Source of the DNA: Haplomitrium mnioides
Lineage: Eukaryota > Marchantiophyta > Haplomitriopsida > Calobryales
Direction: 5' to 3'
NCBI GenBank assembly: GCA_049999725.1
Contig: JBNGIS010008043.1
Span: 62,001 to 126,000, forward strand
Length of the DNA stretch: 64,000 bases
Below, in pieces: positions 33,801 through 44,984 of this stretch. Position 1 is the first letter of the stretch. Each line of letters starts with the position of its first letter. The translations under genes and the position numbers were made by a program. Below the pieces are notes generated by a model. It had not been told where the DNA came from and made no database searches. It saw only the letters and a program-made list of their open reading frames with translations.

Positions 33801-36800
33801 GGATGCCTCGAATGGGTCCTCTGTTTGTTTATATACTTGAGTCAGCCACAGCTGCAAACTAAACAACTATACAAGACAGGACTGCACACACCAAGTCCAG
33901 ATGCCCGTAAGCACCCACTCCAGATGCTTGTAGGCACCTACTCCAGATGCCTGTAATCTGCACCCACTCCAGATGCTCGTCGGTACCTAATCAAAATGTG
34001 TGTGCCCATGCAGGCACATGCTGATATCTGCATCTTCAAGAAATAGTCAACTTCCCAGGAAGCCCCCAGGTGCTGACACGTGGCAGTCCCCTTAACTACA
34101 ACTAACTATTTCTAGCTAGCTAAGGTTAACAATAAATCTATTTACAATAGAGCCCCCTTCCCAGAATTGAACCTTGGGAAGGACTGGACTTGGATCCTTC
34201 CCAGGATCCATCCTCCCTCCCAGTGGATGTTCTGCATCCAACTAGTTACCAGTGATGTGCTTCATGTGCTATGTTCAGGGTGCAGATGGCCCTAATCATT
34301 AACATTTCAGCAGACCTCTTTGAGAGTTATTCTCTTGGATGTCTGCTTCACAAGATCAAGCTAAAGTGAAAAGAATGATGTTTCAAGCTGATGCTTGAGA
34401 GTTGACAGATTTTGATTAGTTTGGATTCTTGGTGGAGTGCTTGGCATAATCATGACTGAGTTTTCCTGTTACTTCCGGAAAGTGTCAGAAACTCAGTACG
34501 ATGATTGATCAGGACCTGCTGTCGGGAACTGACGAAACCAGCAGGAAGTTGTGGCAGCTTGTCACTGCTACACATGATGAGGCTGAATAGTCTGAAACTT
34601 TGTGTCTGACACCACATTATCCAGGCTGCACTCTATGCGTGCACAGTTGTGATATGTGTAGGTTTTTCCTAGGCTATTACAGCTTCCATTTAATTGTTGT
34701 TGTGGTTAGTTTTGCTCTCCACAACTTCATAACTAATATATGTGTTGTGCAGTTGTGATATGTGTAGGTTTTTCCTAGACTATTGCTGCTTGAGACATTG
34801 ACAGTTTGAGAGTTGACAGATTTTGATTAGTATGGATTGTTGGTGGAGTGCTATGCATCATCATGACTGAGTGTTTTAGCTACTTCCGGAAAGTGGCAGA
34901 AACTCAGTATGAAGATTGATCAGGACCTGCTGTCAGGAACTGACGAAACCAGCAGGAAGTTGTGGCAGCTTGTCACTGCTACACATGACGAGGCTGAATA
35001 GTCTGAAACTTTGTGTCTGACACCACATTGTGAAGGCTGCACTCTGTGTTTGAACAGTTGTGATGTGTGTAGGTTTTTCCTAGACTATTGCAGCTTCCAA
35101 ATTTTTTCTGTTGGGTGGCTAGTTTTACTCCCCACAACTTATAACTATATTATTCAGTGACTTTAGCTGATGTTCTGCATCCAAGTAGTCACCAATGATG
35201 TGCTTCGTGTGCTATGTTCAGGGTGCAGAAGGCGCCAATCACTAACCTTTCAGCAAACCTCTCTGAGAGTTATTCTCTTGGAAGTCTGCTTCACAAGATC
35301 AAACTAAAGTGAAAGGAATGATGCCGCAAGCTGATGCTTGAGAGAGTTCACAGATTTTGATTAGTTTGCATTCTTGGTGGAGTGCTATGCATCATCATAA
35401 CTGAGTTTTCCCGCTACTTCCGGAAAGTGGCAGAAACTCAGTATGAAGATTGATCAGGACCTGCTGTTGGGAACCGACGAAACCAGCAGGAAGTTGTGGC
35501 AGCTTGTCACTGGTACACATGATGAGGTTGAATAGTCTGAAACTGTGTCTGACACCACATTGTGAAGGCTGCACACTCTATATGTTTGAACAGTTGTGAT
35601 GTGTGTAGGCTTTTCCTAGACTATTGCAGGTTTCATTTCTTTGTTTCTGTGGTTTGTCTTACTCTCCACAGCTTCATAACTATATTATTCAGTGACTGTT
35701 GCGGATGTTATGCTTCCAAGTAGTCACCAGTGATGTGCTTCATGTCCTATGCTCAGGGTGCAGAAGGCCCCAATCACTAACCTTTCAGCAAACCTCTCTG
35801 AGAGTTATTCTCTTGGTTGTCTGCTTTACAAGATCAAACCAAAGTGAAAGGAATGATGTCTCAAGCTAATGCTTGAGAGTTGACAGATTTTGATTAGTTT
35901 GGATTCTTGGTGGAGTGCTAGGCATCATCATGACTGAGTTTTCCCGTTACTTCTGGAAAGTGGCAGAAACTCAGTATGAAGATTGATCAGGACCTGCTGT
36001 TGGAAACTGACGAAACCAGCAGGAAGTTGTGGCAGCTTGTCACCGCTACACATAATGAGGCTGAATAGTCTGAAACTTTGTGTCTGACACCACATTGTGA
36101 AGGCTGCACTCTATGTGTTGCGCACTTGTGATGTGTGGGGTTTTCCTAGACTATTGCAGCTTCCATTTATTTGTTTTTGTGGTTATTTTTGCTCTCCACA
36201 ACTTTATAACTATATTATTCAGTGACTTTAGCGGATGTTCTGCATCCAAGTAGTCACCAGTGATGTGCTTCATGTGCTATCTTCAGGGTGTAGAAGGCCC
36301 AAATCACTAACCTTGAGAGTTGACAGATTTTGATTAGTTTGGAGTCTTGGTGGAGTGCTAGGCATCATCATGACTGAGTTTTCCCGTTACTTCCGGAAAG
36401 TGGGAGGAACTCAGTACGGCAATTGATCAGGACCTGCTGTCGGGAACTGACGAAACCAGCAGGAAGTTGTGGAGCTTGTCACTGCTACACATGATGAAGC
36501 TGAATAGTCTGAAACTTTGTGTCTGACACGACATTGTGAAGGCTGCACTCTATGTGTTGCGCAGTTGTGATGTGTGTAGGTTTTTCCTAGACTATTGCAG
36601 CTTCCATTTATTTGTTGTTGTGGTTAGTTTTACTCTCCACAGCTTCATAACTATATTATTCAGTGACTTTAGCGGATGTTCTGCATCCAAGTANNNNNNN
36701 NNNGATGTTCTGCATCCAAGTAGTCACCAGTGATGTGCTTCATGTGCTATGTTCAGGGTGCAGAAGGCCTCAATCACTAGCCTTTCAGCAGACCTCTCTG

Positions 36801-39800
36801 AGAGTTATTCTCTTGGATGTCTGCTTCACAAGATCAAACTAAAGTGAAAGGAACGATGTCAGAAGCTGATGCTTGAGAGTTGACAGATTTTGATGAGTTG
36901 AATTCTTGGTGGAGTGCTAGGCATCATCATGACTGAGATTTCCCGTTACTTCCAGAAAGCGGCTGAAACTCAGTACGACGATTGATCAGGACCTGCTGTC
37001 GGGAACTGACGAAACCAGCAGGAAGTTGTGGCAGCTTGTCACTGCTACACATGACGAGGCTGAATAGTCTGAAACTTTGTGTCTGACACGACATTGTGAA
37101 GGCTGCACTCTATGTGTTGCGCAGTTGTGATGTGTGTAGGTTTTTCCTAGACTATTGCAGCTTCCATTTAATTGTTTTTGTGGTTAGTTTTGCTCTCCAC
37201 AACTTCATAACTAATATATTCAGCGACTTTAGCGGCTGTTCTGCGTCCAAGTAGCCATCAGTGATGCGCTTCATGTGCTATGTTCAAGGTCCAGAAGGCC
37301 CCAATCACTAACCTTTCAGCAGACCTCTCTGGGAGTTATGCTCTTGGATGTTTGCTTCACAAGATCAAACTAAAGTGAAATGAATGATGTCGCAAGCTGA
37401 TGCTTGAGAGTTGACAGATTTTGATTAGTTGGATTCTTGGTGGAGTGCTAGGCATCATCATGACTGAGTTTTCCTGTTACTTTCGGAAAGTGGCAGAAAC
37501 TCAGTATGAAGGTTGATCAGGACCTGCTGTCAGGAATTGATGAAACCAGCAGGAAGTTGTGGCAGCTTGTCACTGCTACACGTGATGTGGCTGAATAGTC
37601 TGAAACTTTGTGTCTGACACGACATTGTAAAGGCTGCACTCTATGCGTGCACAGTTGTAATGTGTGTAGGTTTTTCCTAGACTATTGCAGCTTCCATTTA
37701 ATTGTTTTTGTGGTTAGTTTTGCTCTCCACAACTTCATAACTAATATATAAATGAACTGCTTTTGTGTAAACTGCTGGTGGTGTTTCCTTTAACTCTACT
37801 TTGAACCTCATTTATTTCAGGTTCGGTCTACAGCAAGGATGTGCTATCGAGTATATTCAAAGTGCTGGCCAGACCGTGGTCGTCGGCTTTTTCAATCATT
37901 TGATGGTCCCTTACAAAGGGTAAGAGAGATCTTGTTCAATGAAAGGAAATTTGATGATAGTTCCATACTCTACTCTAGAGAAAAGTGATATTGTGACTTT
38001 GATTGCTGAGTATTTCATTGCAAGTCCCAGGATTTGTTTGGATAGGCAGTGCTGGTAGGATCAGTTTTGAAAAGGAAATAGATGGTCAGCTACAAGACTG
38101 GGGGCAACTTTGGTGCGAATGTAAAGAATATCTAGAAGTCTCTTGAGTTATGGCTATTTGTATGCTTTATTTCAAAACAGTTTTGAGGAAGGGGTTGTTA
38201 ATGTAGATCAGAATCTGGTAAAAGTCCTATTCGGCTCTCAAGGTAACAACGACTGAAACTTGAGAAAGACATGCGAGACAAATTAAATATTTACTAAAAT
38301 AATTTTGGATGCTGGTGGAAATGTGAATCAGCTATTGAATGAAGAAGAGGGTGGGTTTCAAAAGCGATATGCCTCTCCCTCTGTTCGTGACCGAGGATCA
38401 TATTATCCACAGCATGCCAGGCAGCCTCCAACTATGCCAACTGCTTCAATGCCTCAGCCAGCTATGCCTACACCACCAGCATCTCATGGCAACTCAATCA
38501 AGGGAAATGCTGACCAGAATTATGCCTCATCAGGAGTAGCAGCTATCAATACTAATAGTTCATATCAGAAAAGATCCATTGAATCGAGTGCTGAACGAAG
38601 TACAGAAAGAAGCATTGAAAGTGTGCTCCAAGCCAGTCAACAGCAAGTCAATGCTATAGAGAACATGCTAAGGGGTGTGGATATTAGTGACAAGGGATTG
38701 TCTTCTTCCACCCGCTCTGGGGGAAGGGATCCAGGTATTTTTTTCTTGGCTGAATCTTTCATAACTTCCCTCCTGGTTTGAAATACTGATGAAAGTGGAT
38801 GGATCTTGTTCGTTAAATAGTTATCTGACTTCATGCTCTCTTTGTATTGATTGATGCTGTTGAATTGCTTTCAGTTGGAGGGAGCTATCGAAAGATACAT
38901 GCTGCTACAGCAGGTGCACTTAGGGTTGGTGTGGATCCACCATCTGCTCGTGACCCACCTCAGCCAGCTTCTGCACCTGCATCCAGTCAAAACTTACTTC
39001 GAGCCACAGCTTCCATTGCTGAAAGTGCAGCAGGGAGTTACATGAGGGGAAATTCAGCAACTGGGGCTACTGGTTGTGTCAGAAATGTCAATCCGTTGAG
39101 TCATCAAAGCTATCTTTCCTTAGATCATGGAAGAACTCCTGTCTCTCTGGGACGGGGTCCAACTGGTGCACCTGTTGTCAGTTTCAGTCGAGATCAAATT
39201 TGCTCATTAACAACGTCAAATTCTGCAAAAAGAGTACCATTTTCAGGAGATAGACCCCCTCAGGGTCATGTGAATGGTGACAGTGTGGAAGGTAAGGGAC
39301 CTAAGCGAGTTCCAAAAGGTGCTGATTCACAAGGAGAGAAGGTGGGAGGAGAGGGTGCCTTTAATGGCATACCTGGCTTTCAAAGGCCCCTCTTAAGACA
39401 AACATTGTCAGGAAGGTCTTCAGGAAGTAGTAGAAGCAGTGGGGAGGAGAATCAGATGTTGGGTGGAGTGAACATGACTGCATATGGAGAAGTATATAAT
39501 TACATGGAAGGGCTGATGACTTTGAATGATGCCTTAACAGAAGGGTTAAGTACAACTGCAGATTGGTCTGCTCGAGTTGCTGCCTTCACTTATCTACGAA
39601 AACTGCTTCAGCAAGGTCCCAAAGGTTTGCAGGATGTGGCACAGAGTTTTGATCGGGTAATGAAACTTTTTTCTGAACATCTGGATGATCCACACCATAA
39701 AGTGGCACAGGCAGCTCTCTCAACTCTTTCTGAACTGGTCCCTGCGTGTAGAAAGTCATTTGAAGCATATCTTGAGAGGATTTTACCTCATGTCTTTGCT

Positions 39801-42800
39801 CGACTTGTTGATTCTAAAGAGATAATACGTCAGCTCGGGATTACAACCTTGGAAATTGTGGGGAACACTTACAGCATTGATTCGTTGTTGCCTGCATTGC
39901 TACGATCCCTTGATGAGCAGCGCTCACCCAAGGCAAAAATGGCAGTCATTGAATTTGCTATAGCTGCCCTTGCTAAACTTGCAGTCAATGGGGAGGCTGC
40001 TGGTGGAAGTGGTTTACTTAAGCTTTGGCTTGCAAAATTAGCTCCTCTAGCAAATGATAAGAATCCAAAGCTCAAGGAAACAGCTGTGGCTGGTGTAATA
40101 TCTGTTTATTCTCATTTTGATTCCACTATAGTCTTGAACTTCATCCTTGGCTTATCTATTGAGGAACAGAGCATTTTGCGCAGAGCGTTGAAGCAGTACA
40201 CCCCACGTATTGAAGTAGATCTTATGACATATCTGCAAAACAGGAGCCAACGTGCAAGAGCTAAATCAACATATGATCAATCAGATTCTGCCTCTGCGAC
40301 ATCAGAAAGCTTTGCTGGGCGGGCTTTTGCTACATTGACAAATAATCAACCATCAGTTGGTTATACTTCGTCTTCTGTGAATAGTGATGGTGGTAGGAAG
40401 TGGGGAGGCAGCCAACAAGATACTCTTACAGGTCTAAGATCAGTTGGTCATACAGTGGGGCTTGATAACAACATTGTTTATCGGAGCTTGGATTCTGCTG
40501 GTGCCAATCCTGCAGAGTTTTTCAGCCATGGGAAGGCAAAGGATGTAAATAATGGAGTTGATGGAAGTCCAGACAGGTCAGCAGTGTGGGTGGAGCAGAT
40601 TCAAAATCGTCGCTCAACCATTGACCACAGACATGAATATGGAAACTCGCCATTAATAGATGCTCAGGCTCTGATGAACTCCGAGCCTAGAGTGAGTGCC
40701 GTGTTACCAGGAGATGGGAGGCAAACAAATTCTCAAGCACATACAGCGAATTTGGACTCCGAATACACCCATGATGATAAAAACCATCAATGGAAGATGG
40801 ATCATAAATCTCCTTCTCATGATTCTGGATCTGTTATCCCCAGTCTTCTTCACCAGGTACCTATTGTGTGTAGCAAGCTGCGATAAGTCCTGTAAAAGTC
40901 AGAGCTAGGTACTGTCATCTGTATTATGGTTCAAACGTTCTTCCAAAAAAATTGTTTCACTCTGAGACTGAAAGTTCCAATAATGAAAGTGTGTTAAAGA
41001 GATCAGTTTGAGCATGCATTTGTTGCAGGAGAAACCTAGGTTATTGTGATGAAAGGCTAGTGAAGTCTCCAGTGATATGCTTATGACATATTCTGTTACT
41101 CAGTAACATATGTATGCACTGAGATGTTGTCTTATTGCCCTAGTTCTGATTTTAAAGGTGTTACGAAAGATGCTTATAACCTTTCAATCCAATTCTGTCA
41201 GATGACGAATTGGGGTAGTGGAAAGCCGTCCAAGGAGAAACATGAAGCTCTGCAGCAATTATTGAAATTCTCTAGTACAAATGACTCGTCAATCTGGTCT
41301 CAGGTGACTTTTCTGCTCTCATCTTGGTGCTGGGATTATTTCCATTGTTTGGATTGAACAGTTTATGGTTTGCAGTGATCAGACATTTTACTAGTATCTC
41401 TACAATTGGGAGAGTATGTGCAGGCCCTACTGTATGAACTTTTCCTTAATGAGGACAACTAACTACAATTTCTTTTTGTTTCTACTATATAATGTGATTA
41501 CAGATCGGAAGCTGCATATTTGTTGTCCTGCATTATTGTCGCTCAAGGATCTGCATTTATTCGAATATTACAGTTGAATTTTGTAGCTAAAGACTATCTC
41601 TATCTCATTGCATATTTATCTATGGTATTTCAGATGATGTGCACGTGGTACTGATCTTCTTCAGGAGAGTATGTGAATATGTTTTTAAATGTGACATGTG
41701 TGCATGTGCAGTATTTCAACCAGATATTGACAGTGGTCTTGGAATCACTTGATGATCCTGATTCATCTGTAAACGAGCTTTCCCTGTCAGTTATTTATGA
41801 GATGCTCAGTAATCAGGTGAAGCTATGCTCAGTTATGAACTTCAGCTGGTTCCTAGGTTGCTTTTTTTCGTAGTTTTGTACTGGTTGCCCTCCATAATCT
41901 AGTCTGTGTTTGCATCAAATGCAATGTGCCAATTAGTCTATTATTTGCATTGCCTTTATTAAATGATAGGCATTGCATCCAAGCCATAGAGTTGATCAGT
42001 TTTATGTTTCTCTTTCATAAAATCAAATCAAATTTTTCTTCTGAACTGGTACATGTCATTAGCTGATATAATTTCCATGGAAGTCAGTATAATCAAACTG
42101 ACCATGTTTCTACTTGCTCTGTCAAGTTGATTGATGAAATCTTCATCTTTCATTCTGTTCTGATTCCCATTTTTTCCAAGTTGATTTATCATATTATCAG
42201 GGCATCAGGTTGATTTGTTTGCTCATGGTAATTGTAGTTGCAGTGTCATCATTATTATTTTTTATGTTGCAGAGAGATCGATTGGCTGAGGCAACTGAAA
42301 CTTTGCTTGAGAAACTTCTACACTCTACAAGAGACTCTGATTCCAGGGTAAATATAACTTTATTCCATTGACACCAGAAGATATAGCGTACAGGGTTGGG
42401 AAGAATTTTTGTTCATCTTTCTTTAAGGTTCCTGTTAATGTATTTGACTGCATTGTTTATAACATCCAGTCATTTTGCAAATGTACTCTGGACAGGTGTG
42501 CAGTGCAGCAGATCGATGCTTAAATATTGTTTTGACCGAGTTTGATCCATATCGCTGCCTTACAGTATGAAGCACTTGCTTAGTTGAATTCAGTTTCATT
42601 GTAATGCTTGAGTTATTTAGTTCCTTATTTGGGAGGAAACAGGCGTTATCTCAATTGATGTTCTTTGCATTTGAATACTTGGCTCTCAAACCTTAAATTT
42701 TTCAATGGTTCATTTGTTGGGGGCATTTGACAGGTTGTGGTACCACTTTTAGTGAGTGAAGATGAGAAAGCGCTGGTCACTTGCATAAGCTCTTTGACTA

Positions 42801-43880
42801 AGGTATAAGACCTTATAGCAATAACTAATCAGTTGAGGCTTTGTCTATTATATGGGTGTGGGCTAGTTGGGATGTGAAGCCCAAGTGTAGGAGTCTCTTT
42901 AGACGTAGAAAGAGAAGCTGTTGTGAGTGTTCTCAGCACCATTTCTGCAGGGGTAGAAAAAAGTATGACATTGGTTGACAGTTATGTAATTCTTCTGCTT
43001 CTTTACTCATTCCAGCTAGTAAGCCGCCTTCCATCTGAAGAGCTGATGGCACAGTTACCCTCTTTCCTGCCGGCACTTTTTGAAGCATTTGGAAATCAAG
43101 ATGCAGATGTACGAAAGGTAAAATTTGCAGAACTATTTGAGTTCGTAAGGACACTTGAGAATAAGGAATCTTATATTTTGTGGAAGATTGTGTAGGTGTA
43201 GGCAGTTGTGATGTGTGTAGACTTCCATCTGGTTACCAGCATATGTTTCTGTGGTGTGTTTTTCTCTCCACATCCTCAGACTTTTACTGTATGACCATAT
43301 AGATATTTAACAGCTCAGTGGGGATTTCGTGGGGTTTATTTTGTTCAAACTAAAAAGTTAGTTCTTATTTTTTCCTAACAGACGAGAATCTTGGCATGCA
43401 TGTGCAGACAGTTGTTTTTTGCCTGGTGGACATTTTAATTGTTCTTGGGAAGGCATTTTGGCCATATCTTGGGAGCCTCAACAGTACACAGCTGCGCCTT
43501 GTTTCAATTTATGCCAGCAGAATCTCTCAGGTAACTTCACGGATCATTTTGGGTCCTTGATCTAGCAATCGGCAGTCTTTGAGTTACCTCTATTATGGAT
43601 ATAACTGCAGTTCATGATATTTTCTGCATCTTAGTGTTTATTATGGTGGCAAGCAGGCCCATCACAGGCTTGCAATTTATCTTAGTTTGTACTATTCCTG
43701 CAATTTGCTTGCAATGTATTGCAGTTGGTTGTTTTATTTTGCTTGTATGCACATATTGTAGTTTTGAACTTGCAGGTGTTCATGTTAGGTTTTATAGATG
43801 AATACTGTTGACCAAGCATAATTTTCCTGTTCTGTTTGCAGGCGAGAACAGGAACTCCCCTGGAATTGCCGCAGCTCTAG
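29326..43880 (+). CDS. CLASP: CLIP-associated protein CLASP, 22 exons
   Basis: CLASP binds microtubules, stabilises plus ends, organises the plant cortical array and, in Arabidopsis, links it to sorting nexin endosomes. Exons: 29326-29658, 29851-30006, 30220-30282, 30396-30464, 30686-30893, 31065-31223, 31513-31610, 31914-31988, 32349-32417, 32555-32640, 32721-32838, 37821-37919, 38332-38734, 38875-40856, 41202-41303, 41712-41816, 42273-42347, 42496-42564, 42734-42802, 43016-43117, 43408-43530, 43842-43880. All introns are GT-AG. Exons sum to 4602 bp: 1533 residues plus TAG. Arabidopsis CLASP is about 1440 residues and aligns along the whole length from memory, including the MEEA start, KDTKERM and the ISQAR end. 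No stop or frameshift breaks the model. Exon ends were chosen by frame and homology, without transcripts. Confidence 0.93.
31065..37919 (+). CDS. CLASP: CLASP exons 6-12: second TOG-type domain, interrupted by the giant intron 11
   Basis: Residues about 277-511. Markers are DQDWSVRMTAMQRIEGL (exon 6), LADRRSSIVKQ (exon 7), LLSKELLGDFE (exon 8), FKLVVITVLVIAESAD (exon 9), RITECAKHDRNAVLRAR (exon 10), YEDLIKCCVGDAMSE (exon 11) and VRSTARMCYRVYSKCWPD (exon 12). This is the CLASP_N-type TOG region. Exon 11 and exon 12 are 4982 bp apart because intron 11 holds a tandem array. The split falls between helices of the last HEAT repeat, so skipping exon 12 (99 bp) would keep frame but remove a helix pair. 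Confidence 0.92.
33677..33770 (+). repeat. 34-bp minisatellite in the LTR remnant, 2.8 copies
   Basis: Units start 'gaccttca.agatatcgaa' at 33677, 33711 and 33745. The second and third copies are identical where both are present, while the first has two changes. This looks like a recent duplication. Confidence 0.9.
33891..33985 (+). repeat. 23-26-bp minisatellite in the LTR remnant, 4 copies
   Basis: Units of the form 'cccactccagatgcctgtag' begin near 33891, 33914, 33937 and 33963. The third is three bases longer. Confidence 0.85.
36694..36703. other. 10-N assembly gap inside the intron 11 array
   Basis: The same 19 bases ('gatgttctgcatccaagta') stand immediately left and right of the N run, so the two contig ends overlap. 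Removing the N run and one copy gives a 530-bp spacing, equal to the other full units. The gap is probably false. Confidence 0.9.
38332..40856 (+). CDS. CLASP: CLASP exons 13-14: Ser/Pro/Arg-rich linker and third TOG domain
   Basis: Residues about 512-1306. Exon 13 begins EEEGGFQKRYASPSVRDRG and carries a Ser/Pro/Arg-rich, probably disordered linker ending with QQQVNAIENMLRGVDISDK. Exon 14 (1982 bp) continues the linker to about residue 845. It then encodes a TOG domain (about 850-1105) with DWSARVAAFTYLRKLLQQG, HLDDPHHKVAQAALSTL, LLPALLRSLDEQRSPKAK and LKQYTPRIEVDLMTYLQ. A second disordered stretch with DGGRKWGGSQQ follows. The linker is the microtubule-lattice binding part in animal CLASPs; this role is inferred here. 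Confidence 0.92.
41202..43880 (+). CDS. CLASP: CLASP exons 15-22: C-terminal HEAT-like domain
   Basis: Residues about 1307-1533. Blocks are YFNQILTVVLESLDDPDSS (exon 16), DRLAEATETLLEKLLHSTR (exon 17), VVVPLLVSEDEKALV (exon 19), LPALFEAFGNQDADVRK (exon 20) and TVVFCLVDILIVLGKAFWP (exon 21). The last exon is only 39 bp and ends PLELPQL then TAG. This domain binds partner proteins in the family (CLIPs in animals, sorting nexin 1 in Arabidopsis). Most exons are phase 0 and 69-123 bp long, as in other plant CLASP genes. Confidence 0.9.
43203..43292 (+). repeat. Dispersed fragment of the intron 11 repeat in CLASP intron 20
   Basis: The segment with 'gcagttgtgatgtgtgtag' followed by 'tttctgtggt' and 'ctctccaca' matches the order and spacing of the same blocks in the array units (for example 35590-35670). 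Identity is lower than between array units. Confidence 0.7.
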
Positions 43881-44690
43881 CCAAGTGTAATTGGAGTTTC
43901 AGAGTATCTAACCCATAGGTATGGGGATGTTGGAAGGTTTTGGGACCCACAGCAGTTGGTCTTTCCCCGGGGGGCCAGACTTGAGGAAGGCACCCCAGAA
44001 AAAAATACAGGAAGTTAATTTTTTGTGTGCCCTTGCAAAAGTGTTTGTTTGGCCATGCCAGCGCCTAGTGCTGCAAGTTGCCTCTTCTCCATAAAGCTCT
44101 TTCATAATTTAAGAATGCTGGTTCTTTCATTATATAGAGAAGCTTGGGTCACCTGATTTGGTGCCTGGTCTGTCCTGAACTTGATATTTTGTCTCATCTT
44201 GTTCATGTATATTCTTGCGGCATTGGTTTATCGGTAAGTGAAATGAGATTGTGCTCTTAGTTACCTGTCCAAGTGTGGTTCTTTCTCATCTTCATTGTCC
44301 GAAGCATGGACTATGAAGATGATCAATTTGTTGAGCGTACCCGCTGCAATTGTGCATAATCTTTTGATATTACACCAACTGCACTATAGATTTGAGGAAT
44401 CGATCTCCGGAATCTAGATAATCGTAATATAAATGTGGGAATTGCACTGTAGATTTGAGGAAGCGATCTCCGGAATCTAGATAATCGCAATATAAATGTG
44501 GGAATCAATATTTCCATTTGTAATAGGCCAGGCCATTGTGTAGCCCTTCCATTTTGATTTTTGGAGCTGGTCATTGTGACTCTTTTCACCTCTGATATGC
44601 GGGGCCATTTGTGAACTTATTCACTAGTAGGTATTGTCACTTCGCTCTTCTTCACGGCAGTACGTAAAGTCTCCCGTCTTTACATTGTAG
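43881..44690 (+). other. 3' UTR and downstream flank of CLASP
   Basis: The region has no gene. It contains a 63-bp tandem duplication at 44380-44505 and no perfect AATAAA signal near the stop codon. The polyadenylation site cannot be fixed from sequence. Confidence 0.5.
44380..44505 (+). repeat. 63-bp tandem duplication downstream of CLASP
   Basis: Two head-to-tail copies, 44380-44442 and 44443-44505, start 'tgcact.tagatttgagg' and share 'gatctccggaatctagataa'. They differ at only a few bases. Confidence 0.9.
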
Positions 44691-44984
44691 GGTTACCACA
44701 GAAATGCGACGGCATCCTCTGCAAGAACAGTCATAAAATTGCAAGAGCAGTCACAAAATGGCAACTTATGTGAGATACCCTGCAAAAGATCGGACCATTT
44801 GTAGGTTTTCCTGCAAAATCCCAAACTGTGTTTTACGTAAACAAACATTATAGGCATATCAGAAGAACACTTGCCTATGGAGGAGTGGCAAAAACAAAAC
44901 AAAGGGAGTTCAATCAACACAGATATTGGGGCTTGAACTTGAAATGCGTGCATGGAAGGATTAAAACTTAAGAGTCTTGAAATT

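Larger units (their letters stand above)
33254..34212 (-). mobile_element. Truncated LTR retrotransposon (3' LTR plus polypurine tract) inside the array
   Basis: Sequence 33254-34146 has TGTTGGAAAG and ATTTACA ends. It is followed by a minus-strand polypurine tract GGGAAGGGGGCTC at about 34149-34163 and about 50 bp of internal end. This is the 3' terminus of a minus-strand LTR element whose remainder is missing, giving an LTR of 893 bp. It is GC-richer than its surroundings and interrupts the first repeat unit between the 'cttcataact' and 'ggatgttctgc' parts. The superfamily is unresolved; copia is possible. Confidence 0.65.
32898..37795 (+). repeat. Array of eight ~530-bp tandem repeats filling CLASP intron 11
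   Basis: Each unit carries the core 'gatcaggacc' at 32940, 34507, 34918, 35452, 35984, 36425, 36984 and 37515. Spacings are 1567, 411, 534, 532, 441, 559 and 531 bp. The long one contains an LTR insertion, two are internal deletions, and 559 includes a gap. Units contain 'gaaaccagcaggaagttgtg', 'gaatagtctgaaactttgtg' and a pyrimidine tract ending in TTGCAG. The first and last units share a 3' extension ('aaactgctggtggtgtttcc', near 33165 and 37765) absent from middle units, suggesting the array grew inside an ancestral intron. No coding frame persists through the units. Confidence 0.93.

Noticed and set aside
33677-33985. CRISPR-like short repeats
   Set aside because: The repeats are head to tail with no unique spacers, in a plant intron; they are ordinary minisatellites.
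34371-34460. Possible C/D snoRNA in each array unit ('aatgatg...ctgagttttcc' with short terminal pairing)
   Set aside because: The C-box-like word varies between units (aatgatg, aacgatg), the internal boxes are misplaced, and no conserved guide stretch stands upstream of a D box.
38305-38781. Separate 158-residue plus-strand protein
   Set aside because: It is CLASP exon 13 read through both splice sites.
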